Positions 48,701-60,688 of a stretch of 64,000 nucleotides of DNA are shown in pieces; the stretch's first letter is position 1; each line of letters begins with the position of its first letter. This DNA comes from Heterohyrax brucei (lineage: Eukaryota > Chordata > Mammalia > Hyracoidea > Procaviidae), in the NCBI GenBank assembly GCA_028571685.1, contig CM053148.1, positions 83,784,001-83,848,000 of the forward strand, in the 5' to 3' direction. The notes beneath the pieces are model-generated. The model was given only the letters and a program-made list of their open reading frames with translations, made no database searches and was not told where the DNA came from. A program made the position numbers and the translations under genes.

Positions 48701-51700
48701 TATGTTGAGGAATTTGTCTTCTATTTCTATTTTATTGAGAGTTTTTAACACGAAGGGGTGTTGGATGCTGTCAAATGTCTTCGCTGCATCATTTGATACA
48801 ATCAAGTGGTTCTTGTCTTTCGTTTTTTTTGTGTGGTTGTATACACTGATTGTTTTTCTAACCTTCAGCTATCCCTGTACCCCAGTTTGATTCCCAGTTG
48901 GTCATGGTGAAGTATGTTTTGGATATATTGTTGAATTCTGTTGGCCCAAATTTTGTTGACAATTTTTGCATTTCAATTCATGAGAGATACTGGTCTGTAA
49001 TTTTCCTTTTTCTGTGCTGTCTTTACCTGGTATTGTTTTAAGGGTTATACTGGCTTCATAGCATGAATCTGAGAGTATTCCATCATTTGGCTGGCCATCA
49101 TTTCCTATGCTCTCTTCTCTAAAAATTTGGCAAAATTCTCCAGTGAAGCCATCCACTCCAGGGCATTTTTAGTTGGGAGTTTTTAAGTATCTTTTCAATC
49201 TCTTCTTTTGTATTGAGTTTATTTAGTTTTTGTTCATCTGTTTGTGCTACTTTTGGTAAGTATTGTGTTTCCAAAAATTTGTCCAGTTCCTCTAGGTTTT
49301 TGGAATTACTTGAGTACAATTTTTCATAGGATTTTGTTATGAACCTTTTAATTTCTGTTGGGTGTGTTGTGATCTCACCAATCTAGTTACTTATTCAAGT
49401 TATTGGCTTCCCCTCCTGTTTTTCTTTTATCAGTTTGGCCAGTGGTTTGGTAATTTTGTTGATCTTTTAAAAAAAATCAGCTTTTAGGCTTGTAAACTGT
49501 TTAGTTTTTCTATTCTCTATTTCATTTAGTTCTGCTCTAACTTCTAGTATTTGCTTTTTTTTCTGTTTCCTGAGGGATTCTTTTGCTATTTCTTTCAACT
49601 TAATTGAATTGTAGAGTTAATTCTCTGATTTGGGACCTTTCTTCTCTTTGTATGTGTGCCTTTATTGAGATAGATTGACCTCTAAGCACAGTTTTTGCTG
49701 TGTCCCACAGATTTTGGTTCTAAGAATTTATTTATTCCATCTTTTATTTCTTCTGCAACCCATTCATTTTTGAGCAAGGCATTGTTCAGTTTCCATGTGT
49801 TGGTTTTTTCTCTTCTTTATTCTGTTATTGATTTCTATTTTTATGTCTTTGCAGTTTAAAAAGATGCTTTGTGATATGTCAGTACTTCGATTTTGTTAAG
49901 GAGTGCTTTGTGGCTGAACATATAGTCAATTCTGAAGAATTTTCCATGAGCAATGGAAAAGAAAGTATACCTGGCTGTTGCTTGGTGGAGTGTTCTATAT
50001 GTGATTCCGAGGTCAATCTGGTTGATTGTGGCATTCAGATCCTCTGAGTTTTTACTGAACCGTTTTCTAGATATTCTGTCTTTCACTAAGGATGGTGTGT
50101 TTAAGTCTCCTAATATTACCGTAGAGTTATCCAATTCTACTTTCAATGCAGTTAGTGTTTGTTTTATGTGTTAAGAAGCTTGTTGCTGGGTCTTATATAT
50201 TCAATATGGTTATGTCCTCGTGGCATAATGATCCTTTCATCAGTATGTAAGGTCTTTCCTTTTCTAGTGTGGTGGATTTTACTTTAAAGAGTATTTTCTC
50301 AGAGATTAATATTGCCATTCCTGCTGTTTTTTTTTTTTTTTTAACATTGTTAGCTTGTTATATTTTCTTCCATCCTCTGAGTTCTCCTTTGTCCTTGTCT
50401 TTGAGTCTAAGTTGTGTCTTCTGTAGGAAGCTTAGAGATGGGTCATTTTTTTTTTTTTTTAATCCAGTCTGTGACATCTCTGTTTCCTCATTGGTACATT
50501 TAATCCATTCACATTCAGTGTGATTGTTGACAGGTATGAGCTTAGTGTTGTCCTTTTGATGTCTTTTTGTGTGCATTGTAGACAATTTCTTTGTTCCTTT
50601 TAATTTTCTGTTTTGAGTCCTTTCTCTTTATATGTTTTCTTTTTTTTTCAATGTTAGTAGTTTTGTGTTTGCTGAGACTTTATGTTTTTCTTGTTTATTG
50701 TTTTGATGTAGGATTGATAGTTTACTTTGGTTATCTTAATATTCATCCTTCTTTTTCTAGATTTAAATTAGTGTTTATGTTTATCACCTTGATTTCCTCT
50801 CAATGTGAATTATTTTGACATTTATGACTGCATTCCTGTTTTAAGAGTAACATAAAGACATCTCTGTTTCCCTATTTTCCGTATTTTGGCTATGATTTAT
50901 TTTTGTGATTCCACTATTTGGGTTGATATCCAACTACTCTGTTCTGTGTTCTGGTCTTGGAATTCCTTTAGTATTTCCTGTAATTTTGATTTGTTTTTAT
51001 CAAATTCCCTAAAGTTCTATTTATCTGCAAATGTTACAATTTCAGCATCATATATAAGAGACAGTTCTGGATATATAACTCCTGCATGGCAACTGTTTTC
51101 CTTTATGGCTTTGTACATAGACATACCTACTAGTGCCTTCTTACCTACATGATTTCTGATGAGTAGGTGGACTTAGTCTTATAGATTCTACTTAGTAGGT
51201 TATATTTCCTTTTATCCCTAGCCACTTTTAAAAGTGTATCCTTATCTTTAGTTTTGACAAGCTTGATTACAATATACCACAGTGTCTTTCTCTTGGGAAC
51301 TACCTTGTATGGAGTTCAGTGAGCATTTCTGGTACATACGAGGTCAAACAAATCCATAAACTTAGTAGTTCTGACTGCTACATACCTCTTTGCTGAATAT
51401 CACTATGGTCACCTTCAAAGTACTCCTCTTGGGAAGCTATAAACCAACACCAGCACACAGTCCACCCTTAAAAGCAGCTTTGAAACTCTTTCTGACCTCG
51501 TCCTTTTGCATAGACACATGGTGTTAAGTTTGCAAACTTAACTGTATAGTTATCTGTAATATAGTTTTTAGCCAGTAAACAAATAACTATATTGGAAGAC
51601 CCTTCCTACTCACCTCATTTGGCCTTTGGTGACTTCTTTTTACCTGAAGATAGAGGAAGATTTGAAAAGAAGACATTTTGATGACATTCAGGACTGCAAG

Positions 51701-53395
51701 AGTGATCTAATGACAGTTCTGATGGCCATTCAGAAAGAGTACCAAAATTTCTTTGAAAGGCGGACTAGGCACTGGTGTCAATGCATAGCTTTCCAAGAGG
51801 AGTGCTTTGAAACTGACTGTAGTGATATACTGTAATGAGGTATGTAGCACTTTTTCTTGGAAGAGTTCTCAAATTTATTTGTCACATCTCATATCTTCTC
51901 ATCTTTCATAATAACAGGGAAATTCTTTGACAACAAATCTTTGTGAATACACTCTGTATTTTCTGTTATCCTTGCTAGTCTTATTCTCATATCACTGGTA
52001 GGTTATTCCTCTTCACTGAGTCTCATGTAATTCTTAGTTTTTCTTGAGTTTTTTCTTTAATTTTATCTGATTTCCCCTACATATGTTGATGTCATTTACT
52101 TCATATTCAGTCTCACTAATTCAGTCTCCCATTGCTCAATTTGCTTCTTTGACTTTCCATTGAGTTGCCAAATTTTGTGACTTTATTGTTTTCTTGCCAC
52201 TATATGTTTTTCTGCAGCCTGTTTAATTTGTGATTGTGCTCTGCTGCATTTTGTTCTATCTCTTCATCATCTTTTGAAGAGTTCTAAACATTGATCTTTG
52301 ATATTCTACCTCTGATACTTTCAGGAAGTTTTCTTCATCTGGAATATTTGATTCTCTGTTTTGGGAACTTTCTGAAGAATTCACCGTGTGTTTCTTCTTA
52401 AGTGCCTTCACATGGACTGCTGATTCCATCCATCAGTCAACTGTATTTATTTATGTTTGCCTACTGTGTTCTAGCTTCTTGTTTTGAAACATACAAGTAA
52501 GTTGGTTATGTGTGATAGTTTGTTTATCATTATCTTTGAAACTCTAATTTACTTTCATCAGGCAGCTAGAGCTGTTAGTAGACATAGGAGCCCCAAAGTC
52601 TATTATTTTCTGATATGGATTCAGCTCAGGTGTCCAGATAATCAGTCATCAATCTGTGGTGCAGGTTCCTGCCATTCCTAGATGGGAAGGGGTGATTGAT
52701 ATAGGCACAGCAGCTACAGCTGCTGAGTGAGGAAGGGTCTAATAGCTACACCTGAGTGCATGTAAGGATGGTATATTCCTTTATGTCTGAATCTAGGGGA
52801 AGAAACAGTTTCTGCCCTGATTTTACAGCTTAAGGGAGTTGGCATAATCCACAACACTCCCGCCCCCCCCCCCAGTTTGTTAAATTGTGCCTCTTCTGAG
52901 TCTTACAGAATGGATCAAGGTGGGCTCCCGGAGTCCTACTTCCTCTTCAGTTAATGGCATCGAACTCTAGCATCACATACAGTGAAGAGAAAGTTGAGGA
53001 AAGTTCTGGGACACAGAAAATGTGGCTATCTCCTCAGAAAGATTCAGGTCAGCACATGCAGGTTACACAGAAAAACTTACCTTTTGAAGATCTGATATTG
53101 TCTCCCACTGGCTCTGAAGGTGCCAGTGTATTCTCCAGACGAATCAGTCATGCTGAGGAGGACACCCACTGACTTCCACAACTGTGGCATCTTCTGGAAG
53201 GTCAGGTCTGTGGAACCCTATGTAATTTTGGTGCTACTCTTCCTTCTCCATTGCTCAGCCCAATTTCTCAACTTTCCTTTTGATGTTCCAGTCTCCTAGC
53301 ATGTCACATGATACTAGAATCATTTTTTCTTCTGGGTCTTTGTTGTTAGAGGGGTTACCAAATCACCAGTTTAAGCCACCATCTTGGCCCTGCCT
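45788..53395 (-). mobile_element. L1-B, old near-full-length LINE-1
   Basis: Antisense L1. The 3'UTR starts at about 45788 with TTTTTTATTGTGATCAAATG. ORF2 remnants run from about 46600 to 50530, with - strand pieces at 48902-49319 and 49856-50146 (LGDLNTPS, endonuclease). ORF1 remnants span about 50900-52400, and the 5'UTR extends to CCATCTTGGCCC at about 53395. Everything is broken by stops. Its 5' junction matches L1-A. A mariner element interrupts it at 51337-51893. Confidence 0.85.
51337..51893 (+). mobile_element. Mariner-type DNA transposon remnant
   Basis: About 557 bases inserted in L1-B, with TA at each end and imperfect inverted ends of about 28 bases (TACGAGGTCAAACAAATCC at left; its rough complement GTCACATCTCATA at right). 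The interior encodes the C-terminal third of a mariner transposase, split by a frameshift. First comes YSPHLAFGDFFLPED, whose D fits the third residue of the catalytic DDD triad. Then 51626-51835 reads RRHFDDIQDCKSD..ECFETD to a stop. Most of the transposase gene was deleted. L1-A has no insertion at the matching place (near 9290). Confidence 0.75.
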
Positions 53396-53399
53396 ACTC

Positions 53400-54270
53400 C
53401 TGTAAATTTCTTTAGCAGGTAGTAATAAGGCTCAGCTTTGCAAGATGACAAGTGGTTATAAGTGAAATATTATAGGAAAGTTTCTAATACACTAACTGAA
53501 TGATCAATAGTTCAAAAACTACCTGCTACTCCTTGAAAACACTTGGAGGACATTTGTCCTCCATCCATAGGGTTACTAGTGTCAGAATAAGCCTGGAAAC
53601 AGTTTGTTTTTGTTTTTTAGTACATATGATAAACACCATTTTTACTGACACTAACATCTGACAAACATTGCAAGCTGGAATCATTTTTTAGATAATTCAT
53701 TGGGCCTCCAATCTCGTCCTGGATTATGACACAACAACTCAGTTATTTCAGAAGAAATCTTCATTACCTAGTGTTACTGTAACAGAAATACCTCAGGTGG
53801 GTGGTTTTAGAGAACAGTAGTTTATTTTCTCACATCAGGAGGGTAGGTGTTTGAATCCAAGTTGTGGCTCCAGAGAAAGGAATGCCTTGGTTCGTTTCAG
53901 CTACTAGTATTTGACAGCAACTTTTAGTATTCCTGGGGTTTTACTTGCATCTCTCTCCACTGTCCTTGTCTGTGTATACATCTTTGTCTATTCTGTTGTG
54001 CTTTTCTCATAACTAAGAACTCTTTTAGTGTAGAACGCACCTTGCTGTGATATGGCCTCATTCACATAGCAGAAGAAAATCACTATTTCCATGTATTGTG
54101 CTATACAGGTACCCATCACCTATGGGTCAATTCCACTTCTGTCATATGGGGTTACTATGAGTCAGAGCTGACTCAGTATCAGTGTGTTAATATTTCTAAA
54201 TAAAAATTGCATGTTTCTGCTTTCTTTGGTTTACATTTCAAAATGAATTAGAAAATAAATAGGAAATTCT
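53400..54270 (+). repeat. Segment S of copy B
   Basis: Homologous to 11105-12145 and 1185-2033, with AfroSINEs at about 53480-53625 and 54100-54190. It has a single unit where copy A has the 174-base tandem. Confidence 0.75.
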
Positions 54271-54980
54271 TTTAACCCAGCAGCTTAATGTGGAAAACTG
54301 GAACTTTGTGATAAAGAAAATCATAGTCATAACAAATCAAGCAAGGAGTTAGGAAAAAAAGTAACAGAAATTACTAGATATATGGCTTCCTCACCGCAGG
54401 AATAAAAGCATCTTTATTTGTTCATTTATTCAAAGAATGTGATGATGTTCCAAAAAGATTATTTTTAGAAGACAGAAGTTGTAAGAGGCTATTACAACGG
54501 CTTCAGCACCGGACAAAGAAAAGTAGTAGAACCTGTTAGTTTTTATAACAGATTCTTTAAAAAGTACTGTTATTACTATGGCAGTTGTTCTTTTTGGAAA
54601 TATTTTGTTGTTAGATCATAAGGATTAAACAATATCTCATTAGTCTCTGAAAAATATGATATATACTGAGCCCCCAGATAGTGACACGTGGGGATTGTTT
54701 TATTAACTAAGTCTTGTTTCAGCTTGTGGGTCTTTTCTCAAACAGTAGTATATTCTTACCAAGAAAATTCTGAGTTTCAATACCTTTAAGTTTTTGAATA
54801 GTTTTCTTTTTAAGGTTGGTAGATTTTTACTAGCTTTCCAGATAAATACTTAGCAGTTATAGTGGCTGTAAATGAATACACACTTGTATTGAAAATCCAG
54901 TGGTTCACAGGGCAAGCAAACAAACAAAAAACCACAGTACGCTGTAATACTTTAAGGAACCTGAAGTACAATATGAAAGC

Positions 54981-55286
54981 ATGGATGTCACAGTAGTATT
55001 TTCATGGAAAGCTCTTTTAGTCCCTCATGATATGATACACTGTGAGTTTGCTACCGTGGGGATGAACTGCACAGTGGGAGAGTCATGCCCAGTAACAAAG
55101 GTGATGCAAAGACTAGAAATACTTGACATTTGTATGTTGCCTGACATATCAGGACCTGAAAGTGGCGTTGAAGCACCATACCACTATTCCAGTGCCAAAC
55201 AAAAGGACAAACATGCATATGTCTCCTGTGAAAAAGACAAAATGTCTGAACGACAGTTATACAACAAGTTACTACAGTTATTGTGA
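54981..55286 (+). other. 101-codon ORF shared with copy A, unrecognised
   Basis: Starts MDVTVVFSWKALLVPHD at an ATG and ends NKLLQLL before a TGA. Its residues 28-85 align without gaps to the ORF at 12918. Nothing indicates membrane segments, a signal peptide or a known domain. Substitutions between the copies are mostly amino-acid changing (17 against 4 silent), which argues against a maintained protein. Confidence 0.3.
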
Positions 55287-55654
55287 GTGGAACCACAGTT
55301 CTGCGCAGATTTAAATAGATGCATGTGCCTTAGCTGTAGAAATATCTTAGATCATATTTTTTCCATGCATTTTCATTTATGATTTTATTTATTTGCATCT
55401 GTAAAAAGGGTCTCTAAGGCATCATTTACAGATCACTCTAGTTGGCAATTGTCCAAGAGTGTATAAAACTATTCAGCTTGACAAACACTGTGCTCACATG
55501 AAACAGCTTGTAATTAGAGAAGGGAAACAAATGCTATAAAGTTAAGCATTGAACATAATCATTATTAGGCCTATAATTCAAAATGACTAAATACGGCCCC
55601 CAAAGCCACACATAAACATAAAGCAGAAAATACTTATCTAACACATACATGCAA

Positions 55655-55800
55655 AGCCTCATGACATAGCTGCTACATCTGCTAACCGAAAGGCTGGCAG
55701 CTCAAATCCACCAGATACACCTTGGAAACTCTCGGGGGGAGTTCTGCTCTGATGTCTGGTGTGCCTATGAGTTGGACCCAACTCGACGGCTGTGGGTAAC
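55655..55800 (+). mobile_element. AfroSINE specific to copy B
   Basis: Sense: GCTAACCGAAAGGCTGGCAG, CAAATCCACCAG, GAGTTGGACCCAACTCGACGG. Flanked by CACATACATGCAAAGC and CACATATGCAAAGC. The copy A site (about 13660) is empty. Confidence 0.85.
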
Positions 55801-56024
55801 GCACATATGCAAAGCAAAGTCAGAAATATACAAGACAGACTGTACTCAGAATATGATTATAATACATTTTTACTCTCTCTTTAAAAATAGCTACTAAGTA
55901 ATGTTTTGACTTATTTGGGTGAGAAAAGTAAGGCAGAAATCTATGGAATTCCTCTACATCTGTATTCTCTTTTGGAAAGCAAATGGCTATAAACCATCCA
56001 AATATAGTATATGCTTTGGTATAC

Positions 56025-56190
56025 TCAAAACCCTGGTGGTGTAATGGTTAAGTGCTATAGTTGCTAACCAGAAGGTCAGCAGTTCAAACGTTCAAATCTA
56101 CCAGATCTGGGACAGTTCTACTCTGTCTACAGGATAACTATGATTCAGAATCCACTGGATGGCTTTTTTTTTTCTTTTTTTTGGTATATT
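56025..56190 (+). mobile_element. AfroSINE specific to copy B
   Basis: Sense: AACCCTGGTGGTGTAATGG, GCTAACCAGAAGGTCAGCAG, ending in a T-rich tail. Flanked by TTGGTATACTCA and TTGGTATATTCA as target duplication. Absent from copy A near 13900. Confidence 0.9.
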
Positions 56191-56949
56191 CACATTAAGA
56201 GGTACAGATAAGAACAGTAACAGAGTGATAAGAGTCCTGTAAGATGCCTAAAAAAGTCTTCGTGGAGGGAAAGGAATTTATACTGTCCTCTAAATAATGG
56301 ATAGGATCAATATGGGCTACGAATAGTGTTCCAGGAGGCATGGCAGAAACTGGAGCAAAATCTTAGAAGTATAAATAAGGTTAGAGCACAGGTTTCTTTT
56401 AAGAAAATCTTAGAGAAAAAAGTAAGAAAACAGGTCACTAAGTAAGTCTGGAATTGAGATAAAATACCAAGCAATAAGGATTCCTTATATTATCAATTGA
56501 GGCAACACAAGGTAGGCTGGAGGCTTCCAGAAGGAAATCAATATTAACCCTATGCTCCAGAGCCTATAGAAGTACTTAACTAGCTTTGGCTAAATGGAAT
56601 TTTCTCTGAGTGATGTAATATGCAGTATTGGGAAGACATTAAAACAAACAAACAACATCAAAAAATAACTTTGATCCAAAGTTTAAGGAAAATATTTGTT
56701 AAGATAAAATTCATACTAAAAAATATTTAGAAATACAAATAACTGAGAACTAGAATTCATGATCAAGATAAATCAAAGACCAGAAACTGATGAAGCAAAG
56801 AGATTTCAGAACTTCAGTTTTGCACAAATTCATCCCTTTTCTGAATGAAATGCATTAAGAACTGTGTTTGAGAAAAGAGAGTATGTTATAACAGCTAAAG
56901 GTGGCCAACAATCCCCCGCATGTCAGTGTCCTCACCAGTGACTTCATTT

Positions 56950-58350
56950 ATGGAAACGTTTTAGCTGGTGTTCGGTTACATCCTGGAGACTTGCTTTTCT
57001 TCAGTGTCGGCCACAGCTTGTACTTCTGGCGTTACCTGAGATTTTTGATCATAGACTACGTCCCGAAATAGTTGTCTTTGGGGTTCTGTAACTTTGTTTT
57101 CCTTTCATACTCTTTTAATAATTCCTGTGTTGTTCAGTAGTTTGCCCACAGAATTTTTCTTTCATTCTCTCAGCTTAAGAAATGCAGAGGAAGTTCTTAC
57201 CTTTTGGTTTTCTAACTCTAGGTCTTTGCACATTTTATTATAATATTTTTACCCTGTCTTCTCAAGCTGCCTTTTGAAATCTTGTCTTTGATACATTTCT
57301 TGATTATTTATTTTTTCCTTTCACTGTAGCTAGCCTTCATATTCAAGAGCAAAGTGCAGTTTCCTCTGCCATCCATTTTTGTTTTCTCTATTTTTCTGTC
57401 TTTTTAATGCCTTTTTGCTTTCTTCACATATGATGTCCTTAGTGTCATCTCACAACTTACATAGTCTTCTGTTCTTACTGTTCAGTGCGTCAAATCTATT
57501 CCTGAGATGTACTCTAAATTCAGCGGGAATATATTTAAGTTTGTACTTTGGCTCTTGTGGACTTGTTTTAATTTTCTACAACTTCAGCGTGAGTTTTCAT
57601 ATGAGCAACTGATGTCCTATTCCATATTCAGAACTCGACCTTGTTGTGACTAATGATTTTGAGCTCTCCATCATCTCTTCCCACCCGTGTAGTCAATTTA
57701 ACTCCTGTGCTTTCCAGCTGGTGAGGTCCACACATGTAGTTGACACTTATACTGTTAAAACAAAACAAAAAAATAAATACATCTTGAGTGAATAAGTCCT
57801 TGGTCTTGCAAAATTTTACCATGTCACCTCTGATATTATTATTCTGTGTGGATATTACCTGTTATATTATTCCGTGTGGATATTACCCTATTACAGCACT
57901 GTACTTCCGGAAAGATCCTGAACAGTTCCTACTGATGATGAATATAATGCCATTCCTCTTCAATTTACTATTTCTGAAATTGCAAACCATACAAAGTTAA
58001 CTGTTAACAATGGTTAACATGAGTCTACTTCAAGTCATCAGTGCCTAAGGTATCAATCTGTATGTGTTCTGTTTCATTTTTGACAACTTTCATTTTTCCT
58101 AGATTCGTAGGTCCTACATTCCACATTTCGGTTATTGGGGGATGTTTGTGACTTGTTTCCTTTTTCATTCATGCTACACCAGCAAATTCAGGTCTCAAAA
58201 GCTTCACTCCATCCCTGTCATTAAGGTCACTCTGTTTTAAAGAAGTATCTCTACTCCAGTCTCATCGGAGTGCCTTTGGACCCCCAAGTCTCATCTTCTA
58301 CCACTGTAGTGATGGTGTTCTGATGCTACTCAGAAGGTTTCCACTTGCCA
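56950..58350 (-). mobile_element. RTE/BovB-type LINE fragment, copy B
   Basis: Antisense partner of 14665-16560, with the same landmarks and no AfroSINE inside. A dead remnant. Confidence 0.8.
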
Positions 58351-59512
58351 ATTTTTGTACAGGTGCATTTAGTGTATGGTAGTATTTCTAATCCATTGTT
58401 GTCAGAAGAGTTTAAACTCATCAGAAATATTCAAAACACAAATTGTCAGAAATGCCTGCTGTGACAAGAAATATTGATTGCCTATTTATGCAAACAAGCC
58501 ACCCAAATGCATAATGGCTTAAAACATCAAAAATCTTTTTTTTTTTTCACTAACAGATTTTCAGTTTCAGACTAGGCTTGATAGGAAGTGCTTCTCTAGG
58601 CTCCACGAAGGTTCAGCTAAAACAACTAGAATTTGAGTTGGAAGAGTTAAATTCAAGATAGCTCACCCACACGACTGGCAAGTTGGTGATAGCCATCAGA
58701 TCTTCTGAAGCGGTGGGCTGGAGCTGTGGCTCTTTCCTTGCACTTGGAAAAAAAAAATTGCACGAAGTACTATTCCTTTAAGTAATTTTTAAAATTCCTT
58801 TTTCTTACGCCACCTGGTGGTGAAATATTTCCCCAACTCTGAATTCTTTTTCTGTTTTCCATGAGGACCTTGTCTAAACCAAGAAAATCAGTTAACTTCA
58901 GTATTTCCAGTAAATAAAAAAGGTGTACCAACTATATTTTAAGTACATAAAACAGTTTTTGAATTGATAAATGACTTTTTTTGTAGATTGCCACACTTAG
59001 TTTTCTCCCTGAATTAGAGGAGACCCTCACACGTGACAGAAAGAAAGCGGGTAGCAGCATTATCTCATGAGAGATAGGTTTTCTTTCTTTTTTGCTTTCG
59101 ACTTAAGCTATAAAGCTACATGATTAATATGTAGTGGGCCACAGCATTTTTATAATTCTTTGATGGAAACAAATACACTTAAAGTAGAAATCATGAAAAC
59201 TATTTTCTGTGATCTCAAACTGTAGGAGAGAATTTAGTAACTTACTGTTAAACATAACTGAAAAAGAAAATGGCTAGAAATTTCTGACCTGAATTACTAG
59301 AGAAACTATACTTCACATTATTTGTTGTGAACCACAACTACCTTGAGGATCGAGAAGGAGTTACTAAGGGCTGTGAAAATCTTAAGATGAAAATATTATA
59401 TTGCCAGAAATTTCCTATTTAGAACGCAAATGAAATGAAGTAATTGGAAAGAACATTAATATCAAGTTTGGCAATGTATTTATCTACCAATAAAATCTGT
59501 TAAAATTCTAAG

Positions 59513-60017
59513 AAATACTGGATTTAAACTAGTAAAGTTATATCCATGACTCTTTTAATGTAACTCTGGCTGTGACATCTGGGTAAGGCACCTCTTTGAG
59601 GTTCTAATACGTGTCTGTTCAACCAGGAGGTTGTATCAGACAGATGATATTTTCAATTCTGCTCGACTTTGAAACCATATACCTGTCCCCCCTCCTAAAA
59701 TGGAAGAGAGGGTTCTGTCAGATGCGATGGAGATAGTGGGACAGCCCTCCAAGCAGAGAACCTTGGAGAAGGGACTCAGGTCTTCCCTGCCACGGAAGAA
59801 GCTTCCAGACACTCTAAAGTCCCACCGGCATTAGTGATGCTGAGGGAAAGGAGTGTGATTTCAGAAGTGGAAGGAAGACCCTTCTCGACTTAGGAGCCCA
59901 GCCATACAAAGTGTCTTCCTGCCCAAGACTACCAAGCAGGTGCTTGGGATCTAACGCCTAGGCTGCCCGCTCCCTGCCTGTGTTCTCAAGGAGCAAGATT
60001 TACCAACCATTCAGCTC
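59513..60017. other. Sequence upstream of the ADAMTS1-like promoter
   Basis: Unique, with no repeat I recognise. G and C content rises toward the promoter. It starts exactly where homology to copy A ends. Confidence 0.5.
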
Positions 60018-60076
60018 AGGGGCGGAGTCTTGAGGACAGAGGGGGAGGGAGGAAACCCCTTTCAGTACTATATAAG
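60018..60076 (+). promoter_or_regulatory. Putative core promoter: GC box and TATA box
   Basis: AGGGGCGGAG at 60018-60027 fits an Sp1-type GC box. TATATAAG at 60069-60076 fits a TATA box. A start near 60100 would give a leader of about 590 bases to the ATG at 60689. The motifs are seen directly. Their use as a promoter is inferred from spacing and from the exon that follows. Confidence 0.6.
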
Positions 60077-60327
60077 AAAGGCCAGGGCTGCCCATTTCTT
60101 GCAGTCACCTGGAAGCGGGTGTGACTCCGCGGTGACTGCGAAGCCAGAGGAGACACCAAGGCTGCGTGGGCAGAGCCCTGAAGAATAAGCAACACCACGG
60201 CACCGCGGAAAGGCAGAGGCAAGCCTCTGGGCAGCTGTCCTCGCCAGCCGCGGTTGCAAGGTGCCTCCAAAGCTGCGCTGGCAGACGTCCGGTCTACAGG
60301 AAGAGCCACAAAGCTTCTTCTCCAGTG

Positions 60328-60538
60328 ACTCCGTTACTGTCAAGTGGTATCTGACTCCTGGTGACCCTATAGACCAGCTCACTGCCACTGAGTCTACTCT
60401 GACTCATAGCGACCCTCTAGAACAGAGTAGAGCTACTCCACAGAGTTTCCAAGGAGCTCTAGAGGATTCGAACTTCTCATCGTTTGGTTGGCAGACGCAA
60501 CACCTAACAATTACAGTGCCAGTGTTTCCCAAAGAACA
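60328..60538 (-). mobile_element. Two AfroSINE pieces in the leader
   Basis: A short antisense 3' end (about 60328-60380: AAGTGGTATCTGACTCCTGG) is followed by a nearly complete antisense copy (about 60383-60538: CTGACTCATAGCGACCCTC, GAGTTTCCAAGGAG, GGATTCGAAC, GGTTGGCAGACGC). They lie between the TATA box and the start codon, so any transcript from that promoter carries them. Confidence 0.85.
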
Positions 60539-60688
60539 GTAGCAGCTGATAACTTTAGCAACCGAGAGCCTGAGGCTTAGCACTCGAGGTCCCAGCTCCG
60601 CGTGTTGCAGCAGCGGGCAGTGTCTCCTGGAGCTGGAACACGGAGGAACGCCGACACAACTTCCTGAAGATACTTTCTAGGAAGCAAC

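Larger units (their letters stand above)
45205..59513 (+). repeat. Copy B of the local segmental duplication
   Basis: Partner of 385-17628 (see there). It lacks the extra S segment, the two younger L1s, the AT palindrome and the 174-base tandem. It has its own AfroSINEs at 55655 and 56025 and a mariner remnant. It ends about 550 bases before the TATA box of the ADAMTS1-like exon. Confidence 0.85.

Noticed and set aside
51480-51835. Possible host gene exon in L1-B
   Set aside because: The translation is the C-terminal part of a mariner transposase bounded by inverted ends and TA.
52860-52875. Run of C residues as a possible quadruplex or regulatory element
   Set aside because: A single short homopolymer in the L1-B 5'UTR with no repeated G/C tracts around it.
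60166-60542. Apparent upstream ORFs in the ADAMTS1-like leader
   Set aside because: They begin with GTG, not ATG. The leader contains no ATG at all.
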